From positions 1 through 64,000 of the forward strand of contig WAOT01000058.1 in assembly GCA_015521115.1 (NCBI GenBank): 64,000 nucleotides of DNA, in the 5' to 3' direction. Both the position numbers and the translations under genes were made by a program. Positions 25,032 through 33,052 of this stretch are shown here, one piece after another (within the stretch, counting starts at the first letter, position 1; each line of letters begins with the position of its first letter). A model generated the notes under the pieces. That model was given only the letters and a program-made list of their open reading frames with translations, was not told where the DNA came from and ran no database searches. The DNA comes from Desulfurococcales archaeon (GTDB taxonomy: Archaea; Thermoproteota; Thermoprotei_A; Sulfolobales; Acidilobaceae).

Positions 25032-25322
25032 CTAGGCGACCCCCAGGTCGATCTCCTCAACACCGTCTATCTCGTCGTCCTCGACCGGCTGGCCTAACCC
25101 CACCCCCTTAAGCACGTTCGGCCTATAGGCAGGAGCGGGCGCTGCAGGCGCTTGGAGGGGCTCTGGGAATACCGTGTACTCGGTGCCCCACAGCTCCCTC
25201 TTCAGTAGTTCCCTAACGGCTATCCTGATCACCTCGCTCCTGCTACTATACCTCCGGGCCTTCACGAGCTCCTCGATCCCCTTCACATAGATCTCCGGCA
25301 TCTTCACCGTGACCAGCTTCAC
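25032..25322 (-). CDS. Ribbon-helix-helix transcriptional regulator
   Basis: 96 residues. The first 45 residues are a CopG/Arc-type ribbon-helix-helix: strand KLVTVKMPEIYV, helix KGIEELVKARRY and the SSRSEVIRIAVRELLKREL helix. A Pro/Ala-rich linker and an acidic C-terminal tail follow. Such dimers bind short palindromes as repressors or global regulators in archaea. GTG start at 25322. A TATA box ends about 25 bases upstream, so the mRNA is probably leaderless or nearly so. It is divergent from the beta-RFAP synthase gene, which it might regulate. Confidence 0.8.
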   Translation of the reverse strand: MKLVTVKMPEIYVKGIEELVKARRYSSRSEVIRIAVRELLKRELWGTEYTVFPEPLQAPAAPAPAYRPNVLKGVGLGQPVEDDEIDGVEEIDLGVA

Positions 25323-25346
25323 AGGTCACACACCCCGGGGCGAAAC

Positions 25347-25359
25347 ACTTATATAACAT
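25347..25359 (-). promoter_or_regulatory. TATA box of the ribbon-helix-helix gene
   Basis: Reads ATGTTATATAAGT on the minus strand. With transcription starting some 25 bases downstream, the transcript would begin within a few bases of the GTG at 25322. The core TTATATAA is palindromic and might also serve the plus strand. Confidence 0.55.
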
Positions 25360-25478
25360 ACCGCTTAAGAGGGATAAGCCGCACACCGATAGGGGTGTGA
25401 TGCGACGGATAAGACTATGTCCTAAACATCGGCCGAAACGTTTAACCGCCAGTAACCGGGAACGATCGGTGAACGGGA

Positions 25479-26501
25479 GTGACAGCGGTGGGATCATACC
25501 CGTGTAATACCGTGCGTGTAGAGGCTGGGGCCCGACTGCATGGCGGTTTCCATAGAGTCCCCTCCTCCTCCAGGGAGTGGGCAGGACTGGGCTTCTACAT
25601 ACAGGAGCCACGAACCATCGTTGAAGCAGGCCCTGCACGAGAAGAGTCCGTGGAGGTCGACGCCGATCCCAGGGTTGCGGGGACAGTCGAGCGGGCCATA
25701 AAGTCTCTCGGAGTCAGCGGTGTCAGGATAAGGGTGGTCGAGAGCATACCACGCCACGTAGGCCTAGGCAGCACCACCCAGACGGTGCTATCCTCAATCC
25801 TCGCAGCCATGATACTCAAACAGGGTGGAAAGCCGGGGGAGGAGACCCTTCTAAGAGCAGCGGTTCAGGCCGGCAGGGGGAGGGTGAGCGGCGTTGGCAC
25901 TCTACTCTTCCTCTACGGAGGCTTTATTGTAGAGGCGGGTAAGAAGAGCGGAATACCCGTTCCAATGTATAGGGCACCGCTGCCGGACGACTGGATGTTC
26001 ATAGTCATCCTCCCGGAGGCCGGCAGGGGGCTCCCCGAAGGCCGGATAGAGGACTCAATCCTAGACAACATGCCCCCGGCAGGAGATGATGTTCTAGGCA
26101 TTATGGAGAGGGGTACGTATCGGATGCTAAGGGCATTAGCCCTGGGGGACGTTGACATGTTCCTAGACGGTCTCAGCATGGTGCAGACGGCGACAGGCAA
26201 GTACTTCTCCAAACACCAGGGTGGAACCTACAGGAGGGACATCGCAACCCTTGCTGATGAGGCGAGGAGGGACGGCATCATATTAGCCCAGAGCAGCTGG
26301 GGCCCTACACTCTACACAATAACAACCAGGGATAGGGTGGAGAGCGACCTAAAGACGCTGAAGATGATCATGAAGTTAACCGGTGTGAGGGGGAAGATAT
26401 GGGTCACCAGGGCGAGGAAGAAACCAGCCACCGCGGAATGCGCCACCCAGACCCACCGATTGGGGACACATGCGGTGAGACGGAGACTCTCCAAAGCTTA
26501 A
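25479..26501 (+). CDS. Beta-ribofuranosylaminobenzene 5'-phosphate synthase family (GHMP kinase fold)
   Basis: 340 residues. Beta-RFAP synthase condenses an aminobenzoate-type acid with PRPP, the first committed step of methanopterin-type cofactors. Diagnostic motifs are GARLHGGFHRV (residues 17-27), ESIPRHVGLGSTTQT (about 88-102, the GHMP glycine loop), GRGRVSGVGTLLFLYGGFIVEAG (split by loops), DDWMFIVILPEAGRGLP and GKYFSKHQGGTY. The C-terminal 30 residues after GVRGKIWVTRA are basic and may be an extension. Start could be GTG 25479. Crenarchaeal members probably serve a modified folate rather than methanogenesis. A DHPS-like gene is at 6069. Confidence 0.8.
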   Translation: MTAVGSYPCNTVRVEAGARLHGGFHRVPSSSREWAGLGFYIQEPRTIVEAGPAREESVEVDADPRVAGTVERAIKSLGVSGVRIRVVESIPRHVGLGSTTQTVLSSILAAMILKQGGKPGEETLLRAAVQAGRGRVSGVGTLLFLYGGFIVEAGKKSGIPVPMYRAPLPDDWMFIVILPEAGRGLPEGRIEDSILDNMPPAGDDVLGIMERGTYRMLRALALGDVDMFLDGLSMVQTATGKYFSKHQGGTYRRDIATLADEARRDGIILAQSSWGPTLYTITTRDRVESDLKTLKMIMKLTGVRGKIWVTRARKKPATAECATQTHRLGTHAVRRRLSKA

Positions 26502-26577
26502 AAACGAGGTTGGGCATAATAGAGGAATACGGGGAATACAGGGAAACCCTTCGGCATGGGAGTAGGGTGATTCCGGG

Positions 26578-27927
26578 TTGGCCGCAGAAGGGTTATCATC
26601 TAAGATGCTTGTGGCAGCTATCGTCGTCATACTCGTCATTATAAGCTTCGGGGCCTCATACTACCTTATATCGAACTACTCGTACTCCGTCGGGGAGCAG
26701 CCAAACACCAAAGTCTATGTAGCATGTGCATACTATAACGATAAGTCGGAGCTCGCCAAGATCAGCCAGGACGTGGTGAAAGGCCTCAAACTATGGGCGA
26801 ATATTACGAATGACAGGGGAGGGCTTCCAGTAGCAACTGGCAGGGCTCAGGTAGTGCTCCTGTGCCAGCCAGTACAGAGGGATAAGGCCTCACTGTTCTC
26901 CTACATAGGAGGGCTACTGACGAATAAGAGCCTAACAGAGAGGCTCGTGGGTGTAGTACTACCCCCCGGAAACAAGGAGTCAATGTTCATGCTCTCCAAG
27001 GCCAGTGCGTTGGGCAGCGATGTCCCCCTACTGTTAACCTACATGGACAGGGACTTCACCGACGTGAAGGTTCAGGCTAACCTCACCAACTCAACCATAC
27101 AGATCGTGACACCAATGGCCAGGCTAGCGTTCGAGGTAGGCGACATGTTCGACTACTACGGTATAAGAGTGAAGACGCTGGATATTATGTACGAGCTGAG
27201 CGGCCGTGGCCACGCCTCAATGCTCGCATCAAGGCTGAGCGATGTCCTCAAACAGTACAACATAACGATTGGCATATCCGTACCGTATACGACTGATAAC
27301 TCGACGGACGCCGTTCAGAAGATACTGAAGTCGAACACCAACCCGGACGTTGTAGCTGTCGTCGCAGACACACAGGAGGCGGCAATAAAGGCTGTTGAGA
27401 GTATTAAGGCCGTCGGAATACCGAGCATGAAGTACGCTATAGTGTTTGTCCAAGACCCGGATGTCAGCACATTCAGAGAAAGGCTTGGGACAGCCCTAGA
27501 TAATGTCATGATAGTCACCTACTGGTACCATACAGTAGACTACGGACCATTCCTCGCCGCAAACCTAGGGTACGAGTGGTTCGGGAACATAACAGTGGAG
27601 GACTTCGTAAGGCTATACTACAACACATATGGTGATATGCCGAGCGAGGCGGCAGCGGTGGGCTTCCAGGCGGGCCTATTAATAGAGAGGGGCGTGAAGC
27701 AGAGTAGAGGCGCGCTAGCCGGCATAGTACTGTCAAAAGCCATAATAAACAGTAGGATAATGACGATCTACGGCCCTGTAGGCTTCGAGGGCAGCTCGTA
27801 CCACCCCGCAGGCGTCCATGGGGCCCAATACGACCACCCGCCTGTGATACTGTACTTCAACGAAGAGGGTGGTAAACTGAACGAGTACATAGTGTGGCCA
27901 GAGTATATCGCTACAGGTACACCCTAG
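26578..27927 (+). CDS. ABC-type substrate-binding protein, LivK-like (Peripla_BP_6)
   Basis: 449 residues. N-terminal membrane anchor (about residues 8-31, MLVAAIVVILVIISFGASYYLI), then a two-lobed type I periplasmic binding fold of the branched-chain amino acid/amide class. Recognisable segments are VKGLKLWANITNDRGGLPV, TPMARLAFEVGDMFDYYGIRVKTLDIMY (split) and PDVVAVVADTQEAAIKAVESIKAVGI. The protein is probably membrane-tethered with the binding domain outside. TTG start with GGTGAT upstream. No permease or ATPase genes lie next to it, so it may serve a distant transporter or a sensor. Confidence 0.75.
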   Translation: MAAEGLSSKMLVAAIVVILVIISFGASYYLISNYSYSVGEQPNTKVYVACAYYNDKSELAKISQDVVKGLKLWANITNDRGGLPVATGRAQVVLLCQPVQRDKASLFSYIGGLLTNKSLTERLVGVVLPPGNKESMFMLSKASALGSDVPLLLTYMDRDFTDVKVQANLTNSTIQIVTPMARLAFEVGDMFDYYGIRVKTLDIMYELSGRGHASMLASRLSDVLKQYNITIGISVPYTTDNSTDAVQKILKSNTNPDVVAVVADTQEAAIKAVESIKAVGIPSMKYAIVFVQDPDVSTFRERLGTALDNVMIVTYWYHTVDYGPFLAANLGYEWFGNITVEDFVRLYYNTYGDMPSEAAAVGFQAGLLIERGVKQSRGALAGIVLSKAIINSRIMTIYGPVGFEGSSYHPAGVHGAQYDHPPVILYFNEEGGKLNEYIVWPEYIATGTP

Positions 27928-28095
27928 CAGGCGGTAAAATTATGGTATGGCACCCACTAATCTTAAACCCCTTTTCTCCTAGGGAGATATAGAATGTTAA
28001 AGTTAGCCTCCACCACTCCTATAAAACCATTACCTACTATGAACTCCGCTTATAGATACAGTATACTCCTGTTTCCCGTTCATGATATTCTGAGA

Positions 28096-28166
28096 GGCGG
28101 GTCGGCGTAGCTCAGCAAGCTCATCCCCCGACTGGGGCTCGCCCCTCATGGCTCGCCATCCCCGCC
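28096..28166 (+). ncRNA. Cloverleaf-like structured element (candidate RNA)
   Basis: A 71-base segment folds as a four-way junction. GGCGGG (28096-28101) pairs with CCCGCC (28161-28166). TCGG (28102-28105) pairs with CCGA (28128-28131) around a loop that itself has AGCT/AGCT. GGGG-CTCG-CCCC lies at 28134-28145 and ATGG-CTCG-CCAT at 28148-28159. Two hairpins share the same core GGCTCGCC. It contains GTAGCTCAG, like a tRNA D-arm, but the D-stem cannot pair normally and there is no T-loop consensus, so I do not call a tRNA. TATA-like CTTATAGAT lies near 28049. Strand is a guess because the complement folds equally. Confidence 0.4.
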
Positions 28167-28188
28167 CCCACTAATAGATTAGTGGGGG
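28165..28188. repeat. Perfect 11-bp inverted repeat upstream of the SDR gene
   Basis: CCCCCACTAAT-AG-ATTAGTGGGGG. It touches the end of the cloverleaf-like element and contains the first possible GTG start (28182) of the SDR gene in its right arm. A matching half-site CCCACTAAT occurs at 27953-27961, and a smaller palindrome with the same core is at 927-942. Operator or RNA hairpin; undetermined. Confidence 0.6.
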
Positions 28189-28205
28189 TAGACTTAATCC
28201 TACAT

Positions 28206-29012
28206 TTGGGGATAGGTTTGGGGGAGGGATGTGGTCTCGAGCTTGAAGGGGTGCGCACGTTAGTAACCTCCTCGACACGTGGGATAGGATTTGGTATTGC
28301 CAGGGCCCTCTCTATTTGCGGGGCGATAGTGACTGTGAACGGTAGGGAAGAAGAGACTGTGAAAAAGGCCGTAGAGAAACTGCCCACGGGCAGGGCTTAT
28401 GGTGTTGCGGCCGACCTGTCAGCCGAGGGTGAGGCGGCCAGACTCGTACGGGAGGCTGCCAAGCATATGGGGGGCCTAGATAGCTTAGTGTACGTACCGC
28501 CTCCTCCACCGAGGGGGAGGATCGGGGAGCTCGAGTGGAGCGATTGGAGGCTGAGCTATAGGCTCCTCGTAGAGGCCCCCGTGGAGGCTGTTGACGAGGC
28601 GGTACCGTTCCTAGAAAAGAGTAGCAACCCGAGCATAGCATTCGTCACGAGCATAGCAGCCTGGGAGCCAATGGAGGATATAGCGACTAGTAGTGTCCTA
28701 AGACCGGGACTCCACAACCTGACCGTTCTACTTGCGAGACAGCTAGCTGGGAAGGGGATCAGGGTTAACGCTGTCGTCCCAGGACTCATATTAACTGACA
28801 GGCTGAGGGGGATTGCGAGGAGCAGGGCAGAGGCGCTGGGGAAGAGTGAGGAGGAAGTGCTCAGGGAAATGGCGGAGAGCGTACCTCTTGGCAGGCTGGG
28901 ACGCCCCCTAGATATAGGGTGGGTTGTGGCCTTCCTCGCCAGCCCTAAGGCCTCGTACGTGACCGGTGCAATAATCCCTGTTACCGGGGGCCTCCACAGG
29001 AGCCCCCACTAG
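28206..29012 (+). CDS. Short-chain dehydrogenase/reductase homologue lacking the YxxxK site
   Basis: About 268 residues with the SDR Rossmann fold: LVTSSTRGIGFGIARAL (nucleotide loop), VAADLSAE, LDSLVYVPPPPPRG in place of the usual NNAG, AFVTSIAAWEP (Ser strand), then SSVLRPGLHNLT where YxxxK is expected, and the standard GIRVNAVVPGLILTDRL and SYVTGAIIPVTGG. The catalytic Tyr and Lys are therefore absent, as in a divergent group of prokaryotic SDRs; the activity is open. The frame is open from GTG 28182, inside an inverted repeat; TTG 28206 or 28218 gives a more typical N-terminus. It overlaps thyX by 4 bases at the convergent ends. Confidence 0.8.
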   Translation: MGIGLGEGCGLELEGVRTLVTSSTRGIGFGIARALSICGAIVTVNGREEETVKKAVEKLPTGRAYGVAADLSAEGEAARLVREAAKHMGGLDSLVYVPPPPPRGRIGELEWSDWRLSYRLLVEAPVEAVDEAVPFLEKSSNPSIAFVTSIAAWEPMEDIATSSVLRPGLHNLTVLLARQLAGKGIRVNAVVPGLILTDRLRGIARSRAEALGKSEEEVLREMAESVPLGRLGRPLDIGWVVAFLASPKASYVTGAIIPVTGGLHRSPH

Positions 29013-29977
29013 CGTCTTTCAAGGGTACGGAAAGCACTCAATAGGCATCCACGGATCCCCCGCCTGGGGATCCTCTCGGGGCAGTAGTTTATTGTGAACT
29101 CCTCCTCCCCCTCAATGAGCTCCTTAAGCGTCGCAGGTCTCCCCCTCTGGAGGTTCTCCTGGAGAACGCACCTCGGCCCAGCATACCTGAATAGTCTTGG
29201 GTGTACACTATTTAGGACGCTGAGTAGGGCCCATGCGACCCTACGGATCTCCCACTGAGCCCTGGTGCATAGTCGTAGGGGTAGGAAGCTCTGTATGAGC
29301 TCCCGGGCGTTCATCGTCACTATAATCCTAGTCCTCACCATTAATGGTAGGACGAAGCGGGCGTCCTCCTTCGAGATGCCGTTTGAGAGAAGCTTATAGT
29401 AGAGGGCGGCTGACGCTGTCGCCTGCAGGGCGGCCGCACTAGCCTCCTCGCTCCCCCTCCGGTAGGGTATGAGGAACGCGCCCCACATGAGATCATATAG
29501 CTCCTCACCGGTAAGCTCCAACGCCCCGCGGGAGAGGGCCTCATAGTAGCACCTGAAAGCCCTCCTCATCGACACCTGAGTCTTTCCAGGCTTGAGGGGG
29601 CATTCTAAGCCCAGTATGCCAGCGGCCTTTAAGGCGGCATCTCGGAGGACACCTTCCGTATACCTCATACTCTGCTGGGTGTAGCTGGCTATACGGTGCC
29701 TAACGAGCTGATGGCTGCATACCCGGGTGCAGCCCTCAACAATCCAAGTATAACTGCTATGCTCCCAGGGGCTGAAGTGGCCCCTGACAAGGGTCTCTCT
29801 TATCCAGGTCTCAACCTCCTCGTCCGGCATTGATAGGAGGCTGTCCAACGGCTTCCTACTCAGGCTTAGCCTTGCACTAGCGGCTATCAGCCTCTCACCG
29901 TCTTCAGTGTACTTGATGAGCCTAACCTTTATCCCGTAGCCTGCTTCAGCTGTGAGCGCTTCTCCTCTTACAAGCAA
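29009..29977 (-). CDS. thyX: Flavin-dependent thymidylate synthase ThyX
   Basis: Makes dTMP from dUMP with methylene-pterin and FAD. The ThyX signature RHRIASYTQQSMRY (RHRxxSxxxxSxR, about residues 92-105) is intact, preceded by FSPWEHSSYTWIVEGCTRVCSHQLV. The later ARFVLPLMVRTRIIVTMNARELIQSFLPLRLC matches the second conserved block. 322 residues is long, because of an insert around 115-190 and a C-terminal tail. TTG start at 29977 with GGGGGC upstream. Works with the class II ribonucleotide reductase at 48837 in DNA precursor supply. Confidence 0.93.
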   Translation of the reverse strand: MLVRGEALTAEAGYGIKVRLIKYTEDGERLIAASARLSLSRKPLDSLLSMPDEEVETWIRETLVRGHFSPWEHSSYTWIVEGCTRVCSHQLVRHRIASYTQQSMRYTEGVLRDAALKAAGILGLECPLKPGKTQVSMRRAFRCYYEALSRGALELTGEELYDLMWGAFLIPYRRGSEEASAAALQATASAALYYKLLSNGISKEDARFVLPLMVRTRIIVTMNARELIQSFLPLRLCTRAQWEIRRVAWALLSVLNSVHPRLFRYAGPRCVLQENLQRGRPATLKELIEGEEEFTINYCPERIPRRGIRGCLLSAFRTLERR

Positions 29978-30147
29978 TTTGCCCCCACAGGAAATCTTAA
30001 CCGGGTCTTAGACCAGTTGGGGGATAGACAAAGTATTACCATACGTTTTATGGGTGTCCTGTAATGGTGTTAAGCCCGTCAGTATAGAGGTGTGGAGGAG
30101 TAGGATATTTCAATCCTTAAAGTCTACCACTAGATACGGTGGAGACA

Positions 30148-30420
30148 ATGAGCATGAAGCCAGAAATATTAGAGATCGAGAGGGTGGAGACGATAACATA
30201 TAGGAAAAGGCCCCCCATACTGTCGGTTCGTGCCGTTGTGAAGGGTTTTGACGAGAGCGTTATCCTCTACGTTCGAGGCCCCCTGGCACAGAGGCTCGTT
30301 GAGGGTGGAGACCCTGTAGACATGGTCACCAGGAGGCTAACAGGGAGGGCTATAGTCGGTATTAAAGAGGGAAGGAGAGCATATAGGGTAATAAGAGTGC
30401 TAGCTTCTAGGAGAAAGTAG
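30148..30420 (+). CDS. Small basic hypothetical protein
   Basis: About 90 residues, beta-rich and basic: EILEIERVETITYRKRPPILSVRAVVKGFDE, then SVILYVRGPLAQRLVEGGDPVDMVTRRLTGR, ending in a basic tail ASRRK. It could be a small nucleic-acid-binding or OB/SH3-like protein. ATG 30148 follows GGTGGA at good spacing and is preferred to GTG 30139. It stands alone, divergent from thyX. No family recognised. Confidence 0.55.
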   Translation: MSMKPEILEIERVETITYRKRPPILSVRAVVKGFDESVILYVRGPLAQRLVEGGDPVDMVTRRLTGRAIVGIKEGRRAYRVIRVLASRRK

Positions 30421-30816
30421 ACACCAGAACGTCAGCCGTTCATAACTCTCCTGTGGCAGGTAGGCTTATTGTAGGGCGTGTGCTATAATTACCAGTAACA
30501 GGTCTTCAGGAGGTGGTGTCCTCTGCGGGCTCCTCCTTACCCTCACAGGATGCAATACGTTGTGTCCTACGAGCTATACACCGCCGATGGCTGTGACATT
30601 AGCCTGTAGGTCGTGACCTCTCAAGACCTAGCTCCTTTGACCCCGGCCCTGTCATGTAGCGGCCTATAGGTGGACATGTGTGCAGCACATAGCAGGGATA
30701 TCTACGCGGATAAGAGGTGTGGGGGAGCATCTGTCTTACGACTGGCTCACAGCACGGGAAACGTCTACTGGAACCCGTCTCCCGCTAGAACCGGTTATCG
30801 GATGACGTGGAGGGGT
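30421..30816. other. Gene-free 396-base region
   Basis: Lies between the small protein and the 3' end of the acyl-CoA synthetase gene. Short frames exist but none shows family motifs, a good ribosome site or consistent codon use; a 68-codon frame from 30670 runs into the synthetase and is a shadow. No tRNA or repeat recognised. It may be decayed sequence or an unrecognised RNA. Confidence 0.4.
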
Positions 30817-32571
30817 TTAGAGTTTGCCCTCCCTCTTCAGCCTCTTGATCTCCTCTTCTCTCAATACCCGCCGTAGGATCTTCCCAACAGCACTCTTAGG
30901 CAGGTCATCCCTGAACTCTATTATCCTCGGGTACTTGACCTCGCCTATCTCCTTCTTAGCCCACTGCTTTATCTCCTCCTCTGTCACCTTACCCTTACAC
31001 TCATCCTTGAGGACTATGAAGGCCTTTGGCACTTCGAAGTACTCCGGGTGTGGGATCCCTATGACTGCCGCCTCCTTGACGCAGGGGTGCTTGTAGAGTA
31101 CTTCCTCGATCTCTCTGGGGAAGAGGCTGTAGCCCTTGTACTTGATTATGTCCTTCTTCCTGTCAACAATGTAGAAGTAGCCGTCATCGTCCATCCTAGC
31201 AATGTCCCCCGTCCTAACCCACCTTAGACCACAGCACTTGAAGAACACCTTCTCGTTCTCCTCTGGCATGTTATGGTATCCCAGCATGACCTGGGGGCCG
31301 CTAATCACCAGCTCCCCCACCTCCCCCTTAGGGAGGATTACGGGCTCATTGGGGTCGGCGACGGCTGCGATAGTGCTGGGGACTGGTAACCCTATGCTCC
31401 CCGCCCTGGCCTCGCCGAGGATTGGGTTGATATGAGTTACCGGGCTAGTCTCAGTCAGCCCGTAGCCCTCTCTCAGCTTGGCTCCCGTTATCTTCTCGAA
31501 CTGCTCCCTAACCGCTACTGGGAGTGGTGCTGCACCGCTAACACAGACTTCGAGGCTCCTCAGGTCGAACTTCTTAACGTTCGGGTGGTTAATGATAGCT
31601 ATATACATGAGTGGCACGCCGTGGAACACGTTTGCCTTGAACTTCTGTATAGCCTTCATAACCTGCTCCGTGTCCCAGCGGGCGAAGACTATTATTGTGG
31701 CCACCTTATAGACTCCGCTATTCAAGACGGCCGTCTGGCCGTAGATGTGGAACCATGGTAGGGCTCCTATGAATATGTCCTTACCCTTGACCCCCCTCTT
31801 GTACCACGCATCTATTTGCATAACGTTTGCTAGGAGGTTGTAATGGCTTAGCCTAGCCCCCTTAGGGATGCCCGTTGTACCGCCCGTGTACATCAGTGCT
31901 GCGACATCCCTCTTCGGGTCGATCGGGGGCCTATGCTTTAGGGGTCTACTCTTCTCAACGACCTTCTTAAACAGCCTGTTCTTCGAGTCCTCCGCGATCT
32001 TGGGGGGCCTCACCTTCAGCTTATAGAGGGTGGCTTTAATCCCTGGGAGGTAGTCCTGTATGCCTGTCCATAGAACCTCCTCCACGTTATCGGTTAGACC
32101 CGTCTCAACCTTCTCCTTGAACATGTCTATAGCGACCAGTATGCGTGCCTTATTGTCGGAGAGCTGGTGGCGTATGAGGCTGGGCCCGTAGAGGACGTTC
32201 ATAGGCGAGACTGTAGCACCCGCCATTAGAGTGCCGTAATAGGCTATGGCGAACTGCGGGCTGTTTGGGAGGAAGATTGCTACAACGTCTCCCGGCCCAA
32301 TACCCCTACTCTTCAAGTAGCCCGCAAACTTCTCCGCCTTCTCCAGTAGCTCGAGGTAGCTCATATTGTACCCGTAGAAGTGCAGGGCAGTCCTCCGGGG
32401 GAACCTCCTCGCCGCCTCCTCGAGTATGGTGTAGAGCGGCTGCTCCGGCACTTCGATCTCACTGGGCACTCCAGGGTCGTAGGACTTAAGCCACGGCTTA
32501 GATGCATAGTCCTTGAACGCCTCCTCCACCGTCTTAGCCTCCTCGCTCTCTTTAGCCAAGAGTATAATCAC
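30817..32571 (-). CDS. Long-chain fatty-acid/acyl-CoA synthetase (AMP-forming)
   Basis: About 584 residues of the ANL superfamily. Activates a carboxylic acid with ATP to acyl-AMP and then acyl-CoA. Motifs: P-loop YTGGTTGIPKGA, ALPWFHIYGQ, GYGLTETSPVTHINP, WVRTGDIARMDDDGYFYIVDRKKDIIKYKGYSLFPREIE (split), and the C-terminal catalytic lysine in LPKSAVGKILRRVLRE. The frame is open to 32652, but GTG 32571, or TTG 32559 preceded by GGGGTG, gives the normal N-terminus. The true substrate cannot be read from sequence; medium/long-chain acids are likely. Confidence 0.88.
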   Translation of the reverse strand: MIILLAKESEEAKTVEEAFKDYASKPWLKSYDPGVPSEIEVPEQPLYTILEEAARRFPRRTALHFYGYNMSYLELLEKAEKFAGYLKSRGIGPGDVVAIFLPNSPQFAIAYYGTLMAGATVSPMNVLYGPSLIRHQLSDNKARILVAIDMFKEKVETGLTDNVEEVLWTGIQDYLPGIKATLYKLKVRPPKIAEDSKNRLFKKVVEKSRPLKHRPPIDPKRDVAALMYTGGTTGIPKGARLSHYNLLANVMQIDAWYKRGVKGKDIFIGALPWFHIYGQTAVLNSGVYKVATIIVFARWDTEQVMKAIQKFKANVFHGVPLMYIAIINHPNVKKFDLRSLEVCVSGAAPLPVAVREQFEKITGAKLREGYGLTETSPVTHINPILGEARAGSIGLPVPSTIAAVADPNEPVILPKGEVGELVISGPQVMLGYHNMPEENEKVFFKCCGLRWVRTGDIARMDDDGYFYIVDRKKDIIKYKGYSLFPREIEEVLYKHPCVKEAAVIGIPHPEYFEVPKAFIVLKDECKGKVTEEEIKQWAKKEIGEVKYPRIIEFRDDLPKSAVGKILRRVLREEEIKRLKREGKL

Positions 32572-32752
32572 CCCACAGGCCCGGGGAACCCTAATGCACC
32601 AATAAAGAGATGCACGGAGCCCCTTAAAAGATGGCACCTTTAAGAAGAACATGCAGGCCCCAGAGGGTTGGAATTAAGCCTGAACTAGACCGTGGGAGAG
32701 CATAAAATGCGAGAAGCCCTAAGATCTTGGTTAAAAACATGGGTGAGAGGCC

Positions 32753-33040
32753 ATGGGGGAGCTCATCAGGGCCCACATAAAGGTTTGGGGCGTAGTGCAG
32801 GGGGTGTTCTTCAGGGCTAACATGAGAAGGGTGGCAGCCCAGCACGGGGTGAAGGGTTGGGTTAGAAACCTGCCCGACGGAAGGACTGTCGAGGCAGTGC
32901 TCGAGGGTGAGAGGGAGGCTGTGGAGAAGGTCATATGCTGGGCCATGAGGGGGCCGCCGCTCGCCCGTGTTGAGGGGCTACAGGTCGAGTTTGAGGAGTA
33001 TAAGGGGGAGTTTAGGGACTTCACGATCCGCTACTTCTAA
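32753..33040 (+). CDS. acyP: Acylphosphatase
   Basis: 95 residues, the full length of the family. Hydrolyses acyl phosphates. Active-site motif [18 protein letters not shown] carries the catalytic Arg (about residue 22), and [18 protein letters not shown] carries the catalytic Asn (about 40). ATG start with GGTGAGAGG upstream. Convergent with herA, 12 bases apart. Confidence 0.93.
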   Translation: MGELIRAHIKVWGVVQGVFFRANMRRVAAQHGVKGWVRNLPDGRTVEAVLEGEREAVEKVICWAMRGPPLARVEGLQVEFEEYKGEFRDFTIRYF

Positions 33041-33052
33041 CACTATGCTCCC

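Noticed and set aside
28096-28166. tRNA gene
   Set aside because: A cloverleaf-like fold and GTAGCTCAG are present, but no T-loop GTTCGA-type consensus and no standard D-stem pairing.
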